Shown: positions 22,817 through 31,446, numbered from the stretch's first letter. The stretch: 64,000 nucleotides of DNA from a bacterium (GCA_016202645.1 JACQOF010000127.1:62001-126000); one strand, 5' to 3'. The notes: generated from the letters alone by a model not told the origin. Numbers and translations are program-made.

Positions 22817-23974
22817 TTACGCGGCCATCCCGAGGCGGCTTGCCGAACGGGCGAAGGCCTCGACGAACCGGGTCACGTCTGCGTCCGTGTTTCCGGACCC
22901 AAGCGAAACACGGATCACCTCGCGGGACTCGGATTCCGAGTAGCCCATGGCCTGCGCCACGCGGGACGGCATCGACGCGCCGGCGGCGCAGGCGGCGCCG
23001 GTCGAGACACAGATCCCCTCCTGGTCCAGACACACCACCATCTCGTCGTTGTGGACGCCGGGCGCGCGCAAAAACGACGTGTTGCAGACACGGGGCGCCG
23101 CGGCACCCAGGATTTCAACCTCCGGACACTTCTCCCTCAACCGACGTTCCATCTCGTTTCGCAATTTTTCGACGCGGGCGGGGCCGCCGGAATCCAGAAA
23201 TTCCAGCGCCTGCCGCGACGCGGCGCCCAGACCGGCTATACCCGGAACATTCTCCGTTCCCGGACGGCGGCCCCATTCCTGCTCGCCGCCCGACGCGTAA
23301 GACGCGACGCGGCTTGCCGAATCGCGGCGGATGAACAACGCGCCGATGCCCTTCGGAGCGTGAAACTTGTGGCCGGAAAGCGAAAGAAGATCGCAGAACA
23401 AGGCGTTGGGATGCACGGGCATTTTGCCGACTGCGGCGGTCGCGTCGCAGTGGAACAGGATGCCGTTCGCCCGGCACCACCGGCCGATCACGCCGGCTTC
23501 CTGGATCACACCCGTCTCGTTGTTCACCAGCATCACCGACACAAGACGCGTGTCAGGAGTCCGCAGAGCGTCCAGTTGAGACGGATCAATCCGGCCCGAC
23601 CGGTCAATCTCCAGATACGTCACGCGGTGACCGCGCTCGGCGGCGGAGCGGTGCGGCCCCAGCACGGCGCTGTGCTCCGTCGGCGACGTGATCAGATGCG
23701 CGGGCCGATCAGACCCAATAACCGCCCCCCAGATCGCCAGATTGCAGGATTCGGTCGCCCCGGATGTGAAAACAACTTCCTCGGGCTCGCACGACAGAAG
23801 CTTCGCCACATCGGCCCGCGCACGATCGATCCCGGCGCGGACTTTCTGCGCCGCCCGGTACGGCGAGGAAGGATTAAACCCTTCCTCATCCAAGTACGGC
23901 CGCATCGCCGCCCGTACATCGGGCGTCACCGGTGTCGTCGCATTGTGGTCCAGATAAAGCAACTTTGAACTCAT
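22817..23974 (-). CDS. cysteine desulfurase (IscS/NifS family)
   Basis: PLP enzyme that takes sulfur from cysteine and passes it as persulfide. 385 aa. LYLDHNATTPV start, HSAVLGP, HCDATAAVGKMP, PLP lysine in LSGHKFHAPKGIGAL, and the mobile-loop cysteine in STGAACAAGAS. The NVPGIAGLGAA and RVSLG stretches complete the fold. No iscU or iron-sulfur assembly genes follow, so its main partner here is probably MnmA, encoded next. Confidence 0.94.
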   Translation of the reverse strand: MSSKLLYLDHNATTPVTPDVRAAMRPYLDEEGFNPSSPYRAAQKVRAGIDRARADVAKLLSCEPEEVVFTSGATESCNLAIWGAVIGSDRPAHLITSPTEHSAVLGPHRSAAERGHRVTYLEIDRSGRIDPSQLDALRTPDTRLVSVMLVNNETGVIQEAGVIGRWCRANGILFHCDATAAVGKMPVHPNALFCDLLSLSGHKFHAPKGIGALFIRRDSASRVASYASGGEQEWGRRPGTENVPGIAGLGAASRQALEFLDSGGPARVEKLRNEMERRLREKCPEVEILGAAAPRVCNTSFLRAPGVHNDEMVVCLDQEGICVSTGAACAAGASMPSRVAQAMGYSESESREVIRVSLGSGNTDADVTRFVEAFARSASRLGMAA

Positions 23975-24015
23975 CCTTGGAGTGTAATCCCGCCAGCCCC
24001 CGCCGTCAATGACTC

Positions 24016-24759
24016 CTACCGGCGCGTCAGCCAGCCCTCGATGCCATATTTGGCGCGGATAGCGGATTTGGCGCGGGCGGCGTCGGATTCCGAGGCGTAA
24101 GGGCCCACGCGGACGCGGATGTAGGCGGCGCCTGAAAGGGTCGCAGACTCGCGGTAGACCGGCCAGCCGGCGCGCTCAAGATCGGCGAAAATAGAGTCGG
24201 CCTGGGAGCGATCCGGCGTCGAGACTACTTGAACCGCCCATTGGCCGGCGGACGACCGCGGGGGGGGATCCGATTCGCCCGGCGGCGATTGAGGTCCGGC
24301 TGGCTTCAGGACAGCCGCGGGCGTTGCCCGGACCGATCCGCGGATCTGCTCTCGGGCGGCGGCACGGTCGTAAGGATTGTCAGCGGAAAGCCACGCCGAT
24401 TCGAAGAGCCGCATCGCCGTGGTTTCATCGCCCATCTGACGGTGCGCGAGGCCCAGGGCGAGACGAATCGAGGACGTGGAAATATCAGACAGCGGACGGG
24501 CGAGAAGTGGCCGGAGCCGGATCGCCGCTTCTTCCGGGTGGTTGGATCGGAGAAAGCCGACCGCGGCGTAATACACGGCCTGACCGACCCTCGGATCGGA
24601 TGGAGATTCCCGGACAAACGTGTCGAAAGACTCGGCGGCGCGCGCGTGGTCTCCCTTTAAATAGAATTCGAGAGCGTCCTCATAGCCGCCGAAGGATGAT
24701 TCCGCAACCATCATCATAACGAGGACGGCAGGAAACAAACGGGAGGCACATAAACTCAT
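24016..24759 (-). CDS. exported SPOR-domain protein
   Basis: 247 aa. The start MSLCASRLFPAVLVMMM at 24759 gives a signal peptide ending near ESSFG; the longer frame upstream is the shadow of the neighbouring gene. Residues about 20-140 are TPR-like (GGYEDALEFYLKGDHARAAESF, HPEEAAIRLRPLLA). After a Pro-rich linker, the last 75 residues are a SPOR domain (QWAVQVVSTPDRSQADSIFADLERAGWPVY, YIRVRVGPYASESDA), which binds denuded peptidoglycan glycans at division sites. It follows the 91-aa membrane protein by 22 bp. Confidence 0.85.
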   Translation of the reverse strand: MSLCASRLFPAVLVMMMVAESSFGGYEDALEFYLKGDHARAAESFDTFVRESPSDPRVGQAVYYAAVGFLRSNHPEEAAIRLRPLLARPLSDISTSSIRLALGLAHRQMGDETTAMRLFESAWLSADNPYDRAAAREQIRGSVRATPAAVLKPAGPQSPPGESDPPPRSSAGQWAVQVVSTPDRSQADSIFADLERAGWPVYRESATLSGAAYIRVRVGPYASESDAARAKSAIRAKYGIEGWLTRR

Positions 24760-24781
24760 CCCCCCGAACGCCCCCAAATCC

Positions 24782-25057
24782 TTACTCCCTGCTTGGAGAA
24801 ACCGGCTTCTCGGCCTCGAGGCGCTGGATTTGTTTCTGCAGGTCGCGGTGCCGGCGGAAACTGCCGAAGGCGGCGAAGACGTCGTAGAGGGCGAGCGCGG
24901 TGAGCGCGGCGAGACCGAAGACGAACATGATGAAGACATCCTGCTTGACCTGGACGCCGGCGACGGCGATGAGGACGCCGGAGGCGAGGTGATGGCAGAT
25001 GAGAAGACCCAGAAAAAGAAATATCCCGATAGCGATGAGGACCGTCAGGCGGCGCAT
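24782..25057 (-). CDS. 91-aa two-span membrane protein with C-terminal coiled coil
   Basis: MRRLTVLIAIGIFLFLGLLI is the first membrane helix, VFIMFVFGLAALTALALYDV the second, and RRHRDLQKQIQRLEAEKP a short coiled coil facing the cytoplasm. The layout resembles LapA-domain proteins, but no certain match is made. It overlaps the 3' end of miaB by 13 bp and precedes the SPOR gene. Confidence 0.7.
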   Translation of the reverse strand: MRRLTVLIAIGIFLFLGLLICHHLASGVLIAVAGVQVKQDVFIMFVFGLAALTALALYDVFAAFGSFRRHRDLQKQIQRLEAEKPVSPSRE

Positions 25058-26367
25058 GAGGGGACCGCGGAAGGGATCGACGCGCGCAGACTTGTACCGG
25101 CCACGCGCTCGACGCGGACCGGCACGACACGCCCGACTTCGGTTAACGGCAGGTCCGCGACGACGGTATGAAAGGCGCGGCTCTTGCCGAAGAGTCCGCC
25201 CTCCCGCGCGGGGCCTTCAAAAAGAACTTCCACCACACGGCCGACTTGCCGGGCCAGGGAGGCACGAGTGTGGGCGGACTGGACCTCCGCCAGACTCGCG
25301 TGACGATCGACGGCAACGTCATGCGGCGGCGACGGATCCTTCAAACGGGTGGCGGCGGTGCCGCTCCGGGGACTGTAAAGGTACATGTAGGCGGCGTCGA
25401 ACCCGACCTCCTCGCAGAGCGAAAGAGTCTGCCGGAAATCCTCCTCGGTTTCGCCCGGGAAACCCACGATGACGTCGGTCGTGATCGCGATGTCCGGCAT
25501 TGCGCGCCGCAGAGCGCCAACCTTCCGCAGGAATGACTCGCGCGTGTAGAACCGTTTCATCCGCCGAAGAATCCGGTCCGACCCGCTCTGGACCGGCAGA
25601 TGAATATGCTCGCAGAGGCTCCCGAGGTCCGGCCACGCCGAGATCAGATCGTCGGTGAGTTTTCCGGGATGGGGAGATAGAAACCGCACGCGCCCGCCCG
25701 AAAAACGGCGGTCCGTTTCCCGGAGCAGTTCGGTGAACCACGAGTCTGCGGGCATGGGGCCCAGATCGTCGCCGTAGGCGTTGACCGTCTGGCCGAGAAA
25801 CAGGATCTCGCGATAGCCGGCCAAAACCAGCGAATCCACCTCGCGCAGGACGTCCGGCAGAGGGCGGGATTTTTCCCGGCCACGCGTCCTGGGCACGATG
25901 CAGTACGTGCAGTCCATGTTGCATCCGGTGATGATCGTGACGCAGGCCTTGAAGGATGAAAACCGAAGCCGCGGCGTCTCGGCGGTCAGGGCCTCCGACG
26001 GGCCGAAATCGGCCCTCTGCTCGGATAGAAACCTTGAAACTTGCGTCACTTGGTCCGTTGGAATGACGGCATCGAGAAACGGCAGAGTTTCAAACAGACG
26101 CGTGCGCTCCTCCGAAGCGACACAACCCATCGCGGCCACGAAAACTTCCGGACGGCGGCGCTTGAGGCCGGAAAGTTCCCGGAGACGCGCAAGTCCCCGG
26201 AGTTTCGCGTGTTCGCGGACGGTACAGGTGTTGACGAACACGGCGTCCGCCGAATCGGGCGCGTCGACCAGTTCGTACCCCAGGCGCGCCAGCTGACCCG
26301 CCACGATTTCGGAATCGTGGAGGTTCATCTGACAGCCGAAGGTCAGAATGCAGGCGCGAGGCTTCAG
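25045..26367 (-). CDS. miaB: tRNA (N6-isopentenyl adenosine-C2)-methylthiotransferase
   Basis: Radical-SAM enzyme that adds a methylthio group to i6A37 of tRNA. 440 aa if started at CTG 26367. All six cluster ligands are readable: TFGCQMN, VNTCTVRE and AMGCVAS in the N-terminal domain and CNMDCTYC in the radical-SAM core; a TRAM-like domain ends the protein. The first ATG in frame (26328) lies after the GCQMN cysteine, so it cannot be the true start. No ATG, GTG or TTG exists upstream in frame. The CTG at 26367 overlaps the previous gene's TGA (CTGA) and has GGAGG 10 bp upstream. Confidence 0.92.
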   Translation of the reverse strand: MKPRACILTFGCQMNLHDSEIVAGQLARLGYELVDAPDSADAVFVNTCTVREHAKLRGLARLRELSGLKRRRPEVFVAAMGCVASEERTRLFETLPFLDAVIPTDQVTQVSRFLSEQRADFGPSEALTAETPRLRFSSFKACVTIITGCNMDCTYCIVPRTRGREKSRPLPDVLREVDSLVLAGYREILFLGQTVNAYGDDLGPMPADSWFTELLRETDRRFSGGRVRFLSPHPGKLTDDLISAWPDLGSLCEHIHLPVQSGSDRILRRMKRFYTRESFLRKVGALRRAMPDIAITTDVIVGFPGETEEDFRQTLSLCEEVGFDAAYMYLYSPRSGTAATRLKDPSPPHDVAVDRHASLAEVQSAHTRASLARQVGRVVEVLFEGPAREGGLFGKSRAFHTVVADLPLTEVGRVVPVRVERVAGTSLRASIPSAVPSCAA

Positions 26368-26942
26368 GACCCGCTTTCCTCCGACGAGGTCCTTGGCTTC
26401 TTCTTCTCCTTCGCAGGCTTGGCCGGCCCGGCCGGAGAACCCGTGGCGGGGTTTCGGAACATGATGTAGCGGACTTGCGTGACGTCGATCTTCAGGTCGC
26501 CGTAGGTCGTCGCCACGCGGATGTCGCGCGCGGAAAATCCCTCGATCTTGCCGGTCACGTAGTCGGCGTTCCGGAGATATATCCGGTCGGCGGTCGAGGT
26601 CGTGTATTCCGACGCAAGCGTCTCCTCGCCGATCATGTCCATGTCGACGTAGCGGATGAACGGCAGTTTCACGGAAATGTCCGACTCGAAATTGCTGATG
26701 AACCGGAATGATCCCTTGCTTCGGTAGCCGCCGCCCTCATACTTGATGGCCTTGAGGACGTCCCCGGTCGTGAGATGCACCGTGAACTTGAAACTCCGCG
26801 ACGCCTCGTCCGCCTTGCGGTCGACTTTGCTCTTCTTCACTCCCCCCAAAATCTGATCGAAAATGTTCTCGGCCCGAACGGCCGCCGGAACCGCAAGGAT
26901 GAGCGCTCCCAGAAGCGCCATCCTGCACATGCGATACACCAT
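26364..26942 (-). CDS. exported protein of unknown function
   Basis: 192 aa. ATG 26942 is preceded by GGGAGG at 8 bp, better placed than the upstream GTG. Signal peptide core LLGALILAVPAAVRA-EN. The mature part is mainly beta (FKFTVHLTTGDVLKAIKYEGGGYR, DRIYLRNADYVTGKIEGF) with two repeats of a small sheet motif of the sort found in proteins sensing or binding ligands, and a basic Pro/Lys tail ending SSEESGS. No family recognised. Its stop overlaps the miaB start, so it is the first gene of the unit with miaB, the 91-aa protein and the SPOR protein. Confidence 0.75.
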   Translation of the reverse strand: MVYRMCRMALLGALILAVPAAVRAENIFDQILGGVKKSKVDRKADEASRSFKFTVHLTTGDVLKAIKYEGGGYRSKGSFRFISNFESDISVKLPFIRYVDMDMIGEETLASEYTTSTADRIYLRNADYVTGKIEGFSARDIRVATTYGDLKIDVTQVRYIMFRNPATGSPAGPAKPAKEKKKPRTSSEESGS

Positions 26943-27023
26943 ATGTCTCACCTCCCGAATGTTTGAAAACCTGGCGTCAGTGTAAAACGGCTGAATCCAT
27001 GCGTCAACATCATTCCCGCGATA

Positions 27024-28298
27024 TTATGGCGAAGGACGGTCCACTTCCAGACTCACCTCGAGCGGATCGTCGAAATAGGGGCGCGGGACGGCTTCGATGT
27101 TGAAGGCGGTCTCGATCGACCAGAACGTCACCTCGGCCGGGCCGACCTGGCCCTGGGTGTTGGCGATGTAGAGAGGGAGAATCGCCTGGGGGCGGGTCTC
27201 GAAAAGAACGACGCCGGCTGGATTGGTGAAAACAAGACGCATGGAAAGACGCCGCCACCCGTCGATCCACGGGTCGGCGACCGAGGCCGGAAGGGTCAAG
27301 GACACGGGCTTGTCGAAAAGGTCGGAGCGGTCGAACGCCAGTTTGAACTGTTCGGCGCCCTCCGGCGCGGCCTGGCCCAGCCGTCGGACGGCGTAAAGCC
27401 AGAAATTGAAATAATCCGGCCGGACGCTGATGTTCAGGGGGATCTTGACGTTGACCCGCGCCGAGTCCGACGCGATTTCCGTGACGTCGGGATCGCCGAT
27501 GCTGAAATCGAACGCGTTCGCCCGGGCCAGCTCAAGCAAGTCTGAAACCGAATCGACGGATGACGCGCCCATTGCGCGGGTTTCCTCGACGGGGGCCCGC
27601 ATGACCGCGCGGCCGGCGAGGACGAAGGCCATCTTCGAGATGGCGGCGAGGGCCGGCTTGAAGTGCGGGTCCTGGTCGATCGCCGTCTGAAAATACTGCC
27701 GGGCCTGGTCCCGGTCGCCGTGATCGTTTGCGTCAAGGCCCATGGCGTAATAGGCGAAGGCTTTCACGTCCGTGGTCGGCAGCTGCATCATCGCGATGAC
27801 TTCGTGGTCGGTCAGGCCGGCGCCGACGAGTTCAATGACTTTCAGGGCGAGCTCCTTCTGAAGAAACATCAGGTCGTCGACGGAGCCTTCGACTTGGCGC
27901 CATCCCCGCATGGATCCGTCTTTGGCCAGGAAAACCCGGGACTCGATGACGAGCGCCGTGTCCTGGCGCGTGATGCGGCCGGTGATGACGTGCGTGGCGC
28001 CGGTGAGTTTCCCGATCCGCATGTTCCGCTGGGCAATATATTTTTTTTCGGTGGCCGGAGGATAGAGACGCGTTACCTCCTCGATCTTGTCACGCGGCAG
28101 AACCTTGAACCGGTCGGTCTTCTCAAAATCCCGGACCAACAGGTCAACCAGGCCTTTCGGAAGCCAGTCCATGCGGTCGTCGCCGGTGGCGTTGTCGAAA
28201 TAGAGAATGGCCACGACGGGCACGGGGGCAAAATCTTTTGAAGCCTGAACCGGAGCGCCGGCGAGAACCAACAGGGCCAAACAGAGGACTCGTCTCAT
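27024..28298 (-). CDS. exported CsgG/FlgO-like protein with TPR segment
   Basis: 424 aa. Signal peptide MRRVLCLALLVLAGAPVQA. Residues about 25-150 match the CsgG/FlgO/TolB-N type fold: VAILYFDNATGDDRMDWLPKGLVDLLVRDF, IGKLTGATHVITGRITR. A TPR-like pair follows (AFAYYAMGLDANDHGDRDQARQYFQTAIDQD), then a beta-rich C-terminal half of unknown type. No curli or flagellar genes are nearby. A periplasmic or outer-membrane-associated role is inferred. Confidence 0.75.
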   Translation of the reverse strand: MRRVLCLALLVLAGAPVQASKDFAPVPVVAILYFDNATGDDRMDWLPKGLVDLLVRDFEKTDRFKVLPRDKIEEVTRLYPPATEKKYIAQRNMRIGKLTGATHVITGRITRQDTALVIESRVFLAKDGSMRGWRQVEGSVDDLMFLQKELALKVIELVGAGLTDHEVIAMMQLPTTDVKAFAYYAMGLDANDHGDRDQARQYFQTAIDQDPHFKPALAAISKMAFVLAGRAVMRAPVEETRAMGASSVDSVSDLLELARANAFDFSIGDPDVTEIASDSARVNVKIPLNISVRPDYFNFWLYAVRRLGQAAPEGAEQFKLAFDRSDLFDKPVSLTLPASVADPWIDGWRRLSMRLVFTNPAGVVLFETRPQAILPLYIANTQGQVGPAEVTFWSIETAFNIEAVPRPYFDDPLEVSLEVDRPSP

Positions 28299-28359
28299 CG
28301 GATCGCGACCTTATCACAGTGCTGGAAAACCTGTCTATATTGTCCGCTCAGCCCCCGCC

Positions 28360-28430
28360 GTCATTCCCGCGAAAGCGGGAATCCAGTCCGATTTGCGGTT
28401 GGTCTGGATGCCCGCATCCGCGGGCATGAC
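28360..28430. repeat. REP-like palindrome pair
   Basis: GTCATTCCCGC-GAAA-GCGGGAATCCAG and inverted CTGGATGCCCGC-ATCC-GCGGGCATGACG separated by tccgatttgcggttggt, in the divergent gap 28299-28475. The spacer is the complement of the spacer of the 20110-20181 copy (accaatcgcaaatcaga). A TTGACA follows at 28441. Confidence 0.85.
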
Positions 28431-28475
28431 GAGACCCGTCTTGACAGGATTCGAGCGCTGGTGGATGCTTGGCCC

Positions 28476-29285
28476 ATGAAGACCCTGCGAACGACGGCGA
28501 TTTTTCTGGCGTTTTTGTGCCCGGTCCCGGACGATGAGGCGCGAGCGGGATTTCGCATCACCTACGACGCCGTTTCATATTCGACCGTTACGGAAACCAC
28601 CGTCGAAACCACGGATCGACGGCAAAACGTCCTGATGATCGACGAGGGACGGCTCCGGACCGTCGGCGGCGATGCCGAGGGGTTTGACTACATCGCGGAC
28701 GCCCGAGGCGGCTGGCCCGAGACCGCGGCGGCGGAGATATACGGGGAGGGACTCGACGCGGCCGCCGACGGACGTCCCGTCGTCTACATCCTGGACCAGA
28801 CCCGGCCGGCCTGCGCGGAAATTCCGTTTCTCATCGTTGACGGCACGGACACCGGATTCGACACGGCGGGTCTCTGGATCGAATCGGCCGGCGAGGACAA
28901 ATCGATGATGGGATACCGGACTGAACTCTACCGCATCTACGAGGGAGACGCGCTGATCCGGGAAATCTGGACGACGATGGATTTCGGGCTGGGCTTCGAC
29001 TACATGCGGGTGCTCGAAAGTTTTGAACGCGAATTCAACAAGATGGCGCCGCAGGAGGATTTTGACGAGACAGCCCGGATATTCCGGCGCGTGAAAGGCG
29101 TTCCGCTGGTCGACATCGAGTATTATCCGGGCGGCAGGGACGTGCTGGAGGCGAGGACGATCCAGAAAAAGAAATACAAGGACGACGATTTCCGGCCGCC
29201 GGAGAATTACACGCGGGTATCCCTCCGGGAACTCGCGGAAAACCCGCCCGGTCTCAACCACTCGGACGACGTGAACGACCGCTGA
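28476..29285 (+). CDS. exported protein of unknown function
   Basis: 269 aa, start MKTLRTTAIFLAFLCPVPDDEARA. A short signal peptide is followed by a beta-rich domain (FRITYDAVSYSTVTETTVETTD, RQNVLMIDEGRLRTVGG, RTELYRIYEGDALIREIWTT) that resembles DUF4412-like proteins binding something in the periplasm. The C-terminal 50 residues are charged. A possible promoter starts with TTGACA at 28441-28446, but the -10 is weak. The stop is 43 bp before the predicted birA start. Confidence 0.75.
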   Translation: MKTLRTTAIFLAFLCPVPDDEARAGFRITYDAVSYSTVTETTVETTDRRQNVLMIDEGRLRTVGGDAEGFDYIADARGGWPETAAAEIYGEGLDAAADGRPVVYILDQTRPACAEIPFLIVDGTDTGFDTAGLWIESAGEDKSMMGYRTELYRIYEGDALIREIWTTMDFGLGFDYMRVLESFEREFNKMAPQEDFDETARIFRRVKGVPLVDIEYYPGGRDVLEARTIQKKKYKDDDFRPPENYTRVSLRELAENPPGLNHSDDVNDR

Positions 29286-29300
29286 GAACATCGTCCACTA

Positions 29301-29340
29301 ACCCTTCCCCCCTTGAGGGGGAAGTTGGATGGGGGGGTTC
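29301..29340 (+). repeat. CCCCCC-GAGGGGG palindromic element (copy 2) at the birA start
   Basis: CTTCCCCCCTTGAGGGGGAAG followed by ttggatgggggggtt; same family as 9351-9384. It contains the apparent ribosome site AGGGGG (29316-29321) and start codon ATG (29329-29331) of birA, and a G7 run (29331-29337). Confidence 0.7.
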
Positions 29341-30181
29341 AGCTGTCTTCAGATACCCTGAACTGACATCCACCAACGACCGCGCGCTGGACCTGGCGCG
29401 GAAGGGGGCGCCCGACCGGTCTATCGTCATCACCCGCCGGCAGACGGCCGGCCGCGGCCGCGGCGCGAACCGGTGGTGGTCGGACCGCCACGCGCTGACG
29501 TTCTCGATCATTCTTCGCCCCCCGCGCATCCATCCGGCGGCGGTGAGCGCGATTTCTTTGGTGACGGGACTGGCGGTCGCAAGAGCCCTCCGGCGGTTAA
29601 ACCGAAAATGCGCCGTCGGCGTCAAATGGCCGAACGATCTGTACGCAGGCGGCCGAAAAGTCGGCGGGATTCTGGTGGAAAGCGAAGTCAGGACCGGTCG
29701 ACCGGCGTTTTTTGTCGTCGGGATCGGGATCAATCTGAATTCAACCTTTCGCGGCGCGCCACCCGGCATCCGCAAGTCGGCGGTGTCGCTCAGGCAACTG
29801 ACGGGCGCGCTGTGGGATTTCGACGAGACGCTGGCCGGAATTTTGCGGAATCTTTTTTCCCGTGTCGACGATTTTTTAAAAAATGGGTTCGATCCGTTTC
29901 ACCGGGAATGGCGCCGGCTCGACGTCATCGCTGACGGCTCGCCCGTCAGGTGTCTCGTCGGAGGGCGGCGTATCGAAGGCCGGTACGCGGGCATTTCGCC
30001 GACCGGGGAACTGCGGATCCGGCCGCCGACGGGACCCGTCGAAACTTTTCTTTCCGGAACTCTTCTGATCGGTCAACGACCCCATGACTGTGCTTCCCGG
30101 AATATACCACGATTTCGGAGAGGGTGGGATTTGAACCCACGGACCCGCGAGGGTCACACGATTTCGAGTCGTGCTCCTTAG
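29329..30181 (+). CDS. birA: biotin-[acetyl-CoA-carboxylase] ligase, start out of frame by one G
   Basis: Attaches biotin to the carboxylase carrier protein via biotinyl-AMP. Readable from 29338 as FRYPELTSTNDRALDLA, then RQTAGRGRGANRWWS (biotin loop), GVKWPNDLYAGGRKVGGIL with the catalytic lysine, GIGINLN, and a C-terminal SH3-like domain. There is no N-terminal DNA-binding domain, so this is a group I enzyme. In the given sequence no ATG/GTG/TTG lies in frame before GTG 29543, which is after the biotin loop. ATG 29329 with AGGGGG 7 bp upstream would be in frame if the G7 run were G6. The frame then runs past its natural end and stops at 30181 inside the antisense of tRNA-Ser. Confidence 0.85.
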
Positions 30182-30200
30182 TCCGCTCGGACACCTCTCC
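30116..30200 (-). tRNA. tRNA-Ser (CGA)
   Basis: 85 nt. Acceptor GGAGAGG pairs with CCTCTCC, discriminator G. The anticodon stem CACGA/TCGTG encloses CTCGAAA, anticodon CGA. A long class II variable arm (TGACCCTCGCGGGTCC) and T-arm GTGGGTTCAAATCCCAC are present. CCA is not encoded (GAAAT follows). It is overlapped on the other strand by the birA reading frame. Confidence 0.96.
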
Positions 30201-30264
30201 AATTTATTTGTATCTCGCCACAATATCAGTAAGTTAGAGATTCCGACGAAATAAATCCATTTAA

Positions 30265-30423
30265 TTATTTCGCCACTTGGGTACAAATTGGGTACATTTC
30301 GGGAACATTTTCGTCCTGAATATACTGATCGAATTTACCCATCTGCTCGGCGTTCGTCTTATCAAGAGTGACGGCGTATCGCAAGGTAACGTTGCGCGCT
30401 TTTGATTTTCCTTCGCGTTTTCC
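30265..30423 (-). pseudogene. possible C-terminal remnant of a tyrosine recombinase
   Basis: An open stretch of 52 codons ends at TAA 30265. It contains NVTLRYAVTLDKTNAEQMGK, like the catalytic-tyrosine helix region of phage-type integrases (TLRYAH...), then a short charged tail PEMYPICTQVAK. No start codon or upstream integrase motifs (R, HxxR) remain; the PGPGW gene begins 13 bp upstream. It lies 65 bp from tRNA-Ser, a usual integration target, but on the 5' side of the tRNA. The 30201-30264 gap has nothing else. Confidence 0.4.
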
Positions 30424-30436
30424 CAATAGGACAACG

Positions 30437-30667
30437 TCAACTGCGGGCTTTGATCCTGGCCAGCATCCGGCGATAGAGATCGTCGGCCTTGCGATGGAGA
30501 CGGCCGGCCCATTGATATTCCGGCGCGAGAATGGCAAGACCGGCGACGATAAACGGCAATCCCCAGCCGGGGACGAGGACGGGTACGCTCACCACAATGC
30601 CCACCATGAACAGAACAAACCCCATGGCGCGGCGGAGGATTTTCCGGATGGCGGTCAGAACCGCCAT
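30437..30667 (-). CDS. PGPGW-family small membrane protein
   Basis: 76 aa. Residues 14-50 contain two hydrophobic spans around VPVLVPGWGLPFIVAGLAILAPEYQWA, which matches the PGPGW (Gly-Trp-rich) transmembrane family, followed by a basic amphipathic helix. Function of the family is unknown. It overlaps the upstream barrel gene by 13 bp and is the last gene of the TonB-cluster operon. Confidence 0.8.
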   Translation of the reverse strand: MAVLTAIRKILRRAMGFVLFMVGIVVSVPVLVPGWGLPFIVAGLAILAPEYQWAGRLHRKADDLYRRMLARIKARS

Positions 30668-31386
30668 GAAGTGGAAATAGAGGCGGCAGTTTCGTCCAAC
30701 AGCCGGACTTCGATTGCGGCGGCGAATTTTGATCCGGGCATGAATTCCGCGCCCAAGAGAACGCCGAATTGATCTTCGGATTCCACCCTCGAATTGATTC
30801 CGGCGACCTTGGTTTTGACTCTGACGTCGGAGATTTTGAGGCCGAAATAGGGAGTCCAGACGGCGAAGGGTCGGGCGATCGTGGCGGCGAAATGTACTTC
30901 TTCGAGATCGGCGTCACCCCGATTGACGCCGCCGAGCTTCAGTTCGTGGCCCGGCGAGGACAAAAATCGAAAGTCTCCACCGAGGCGAAAATCGTCAAAT
31001 AGTTCCATCGATGCGCGTGCGCCCAGACCCCATGAGAAGGAAGACCCCATGTCAAACGTGCCCACGCTTGCGCCGGTCGCGTCCGCTTTGTCCTTCAGTT
31101 TGGCGTCCGACAGGCCCGCCAAAAGATAGGCGGAAAGGTGTTCCGTGAAATTGACGCCGGCGTTGGCCACGAAACCGGTTTTCACGATTTCAAATTTATC
31201 TTTCGGCGCGACGGCATCAACCGCGTCCGCCGTCGTATGGGCGGCGGCAAGCCCGACAAAGAATCGGTGATCCGAGAGGTTGATGTTGCCGACGCTCAAT
31301 GCGCCGGCCGGCCCCGCCGCAAGGGCGATCAAGAGCAAGGCTGAAGAAACATGGGTGGTGGTTCGTATCCTGTGTTCATTGCTCAT
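30655..31386 (-). CDS. outer-membrane beta-barrel protein (opacity-like)
   Basis: 243 aa. ATG 31386 has AGGAG 7 bp upstream. Signal peptide THVSSALLLIALAAGPAGA. About eight amphipathic strands follow (NLSDHRFFVGLAAAHT, GFVANAGVNFTEHLSAYLLAGL, SSFSWGLGARASMELFDDF, FAVWTPYFGLKISDVRV) and it ends with the aromatic SISTSWRF, the usual barrel-insertion signal. Size fits an eight-stranded OmpA/Opa-like barrel. It follows the kinesin-light-chain-type TPR gene by 60 bp. Confidence 0.82.
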   Translation of the reverse strand: MSNEHRIRTTTHVSSALLLIALAAGPAGALSVGNINLSDHRFFVGLAAAHTTADAVDAVAPKDKFEIVKTGFVANAGVNFTEHLSAYLLAGLSDAKLKDKADATGASVGTFDMGSSFSWGLGARASMELFDDFRLGGDFRFLSSPGHELKLGGVNRGDADLEEVHFAATIARPFAVWTPYFGLKISDVRVKTKVAGINSRVESEDQFGVLLGAEFMPGSKFAAAIEVRLLDETAASISTSWRF

Positions 31387-31446
31387 GGATTGTCTCCTAT
31401 TCCGTTTCTGAAATGGCGGATCGCAATTCCGATTGTTTCTCACGCG

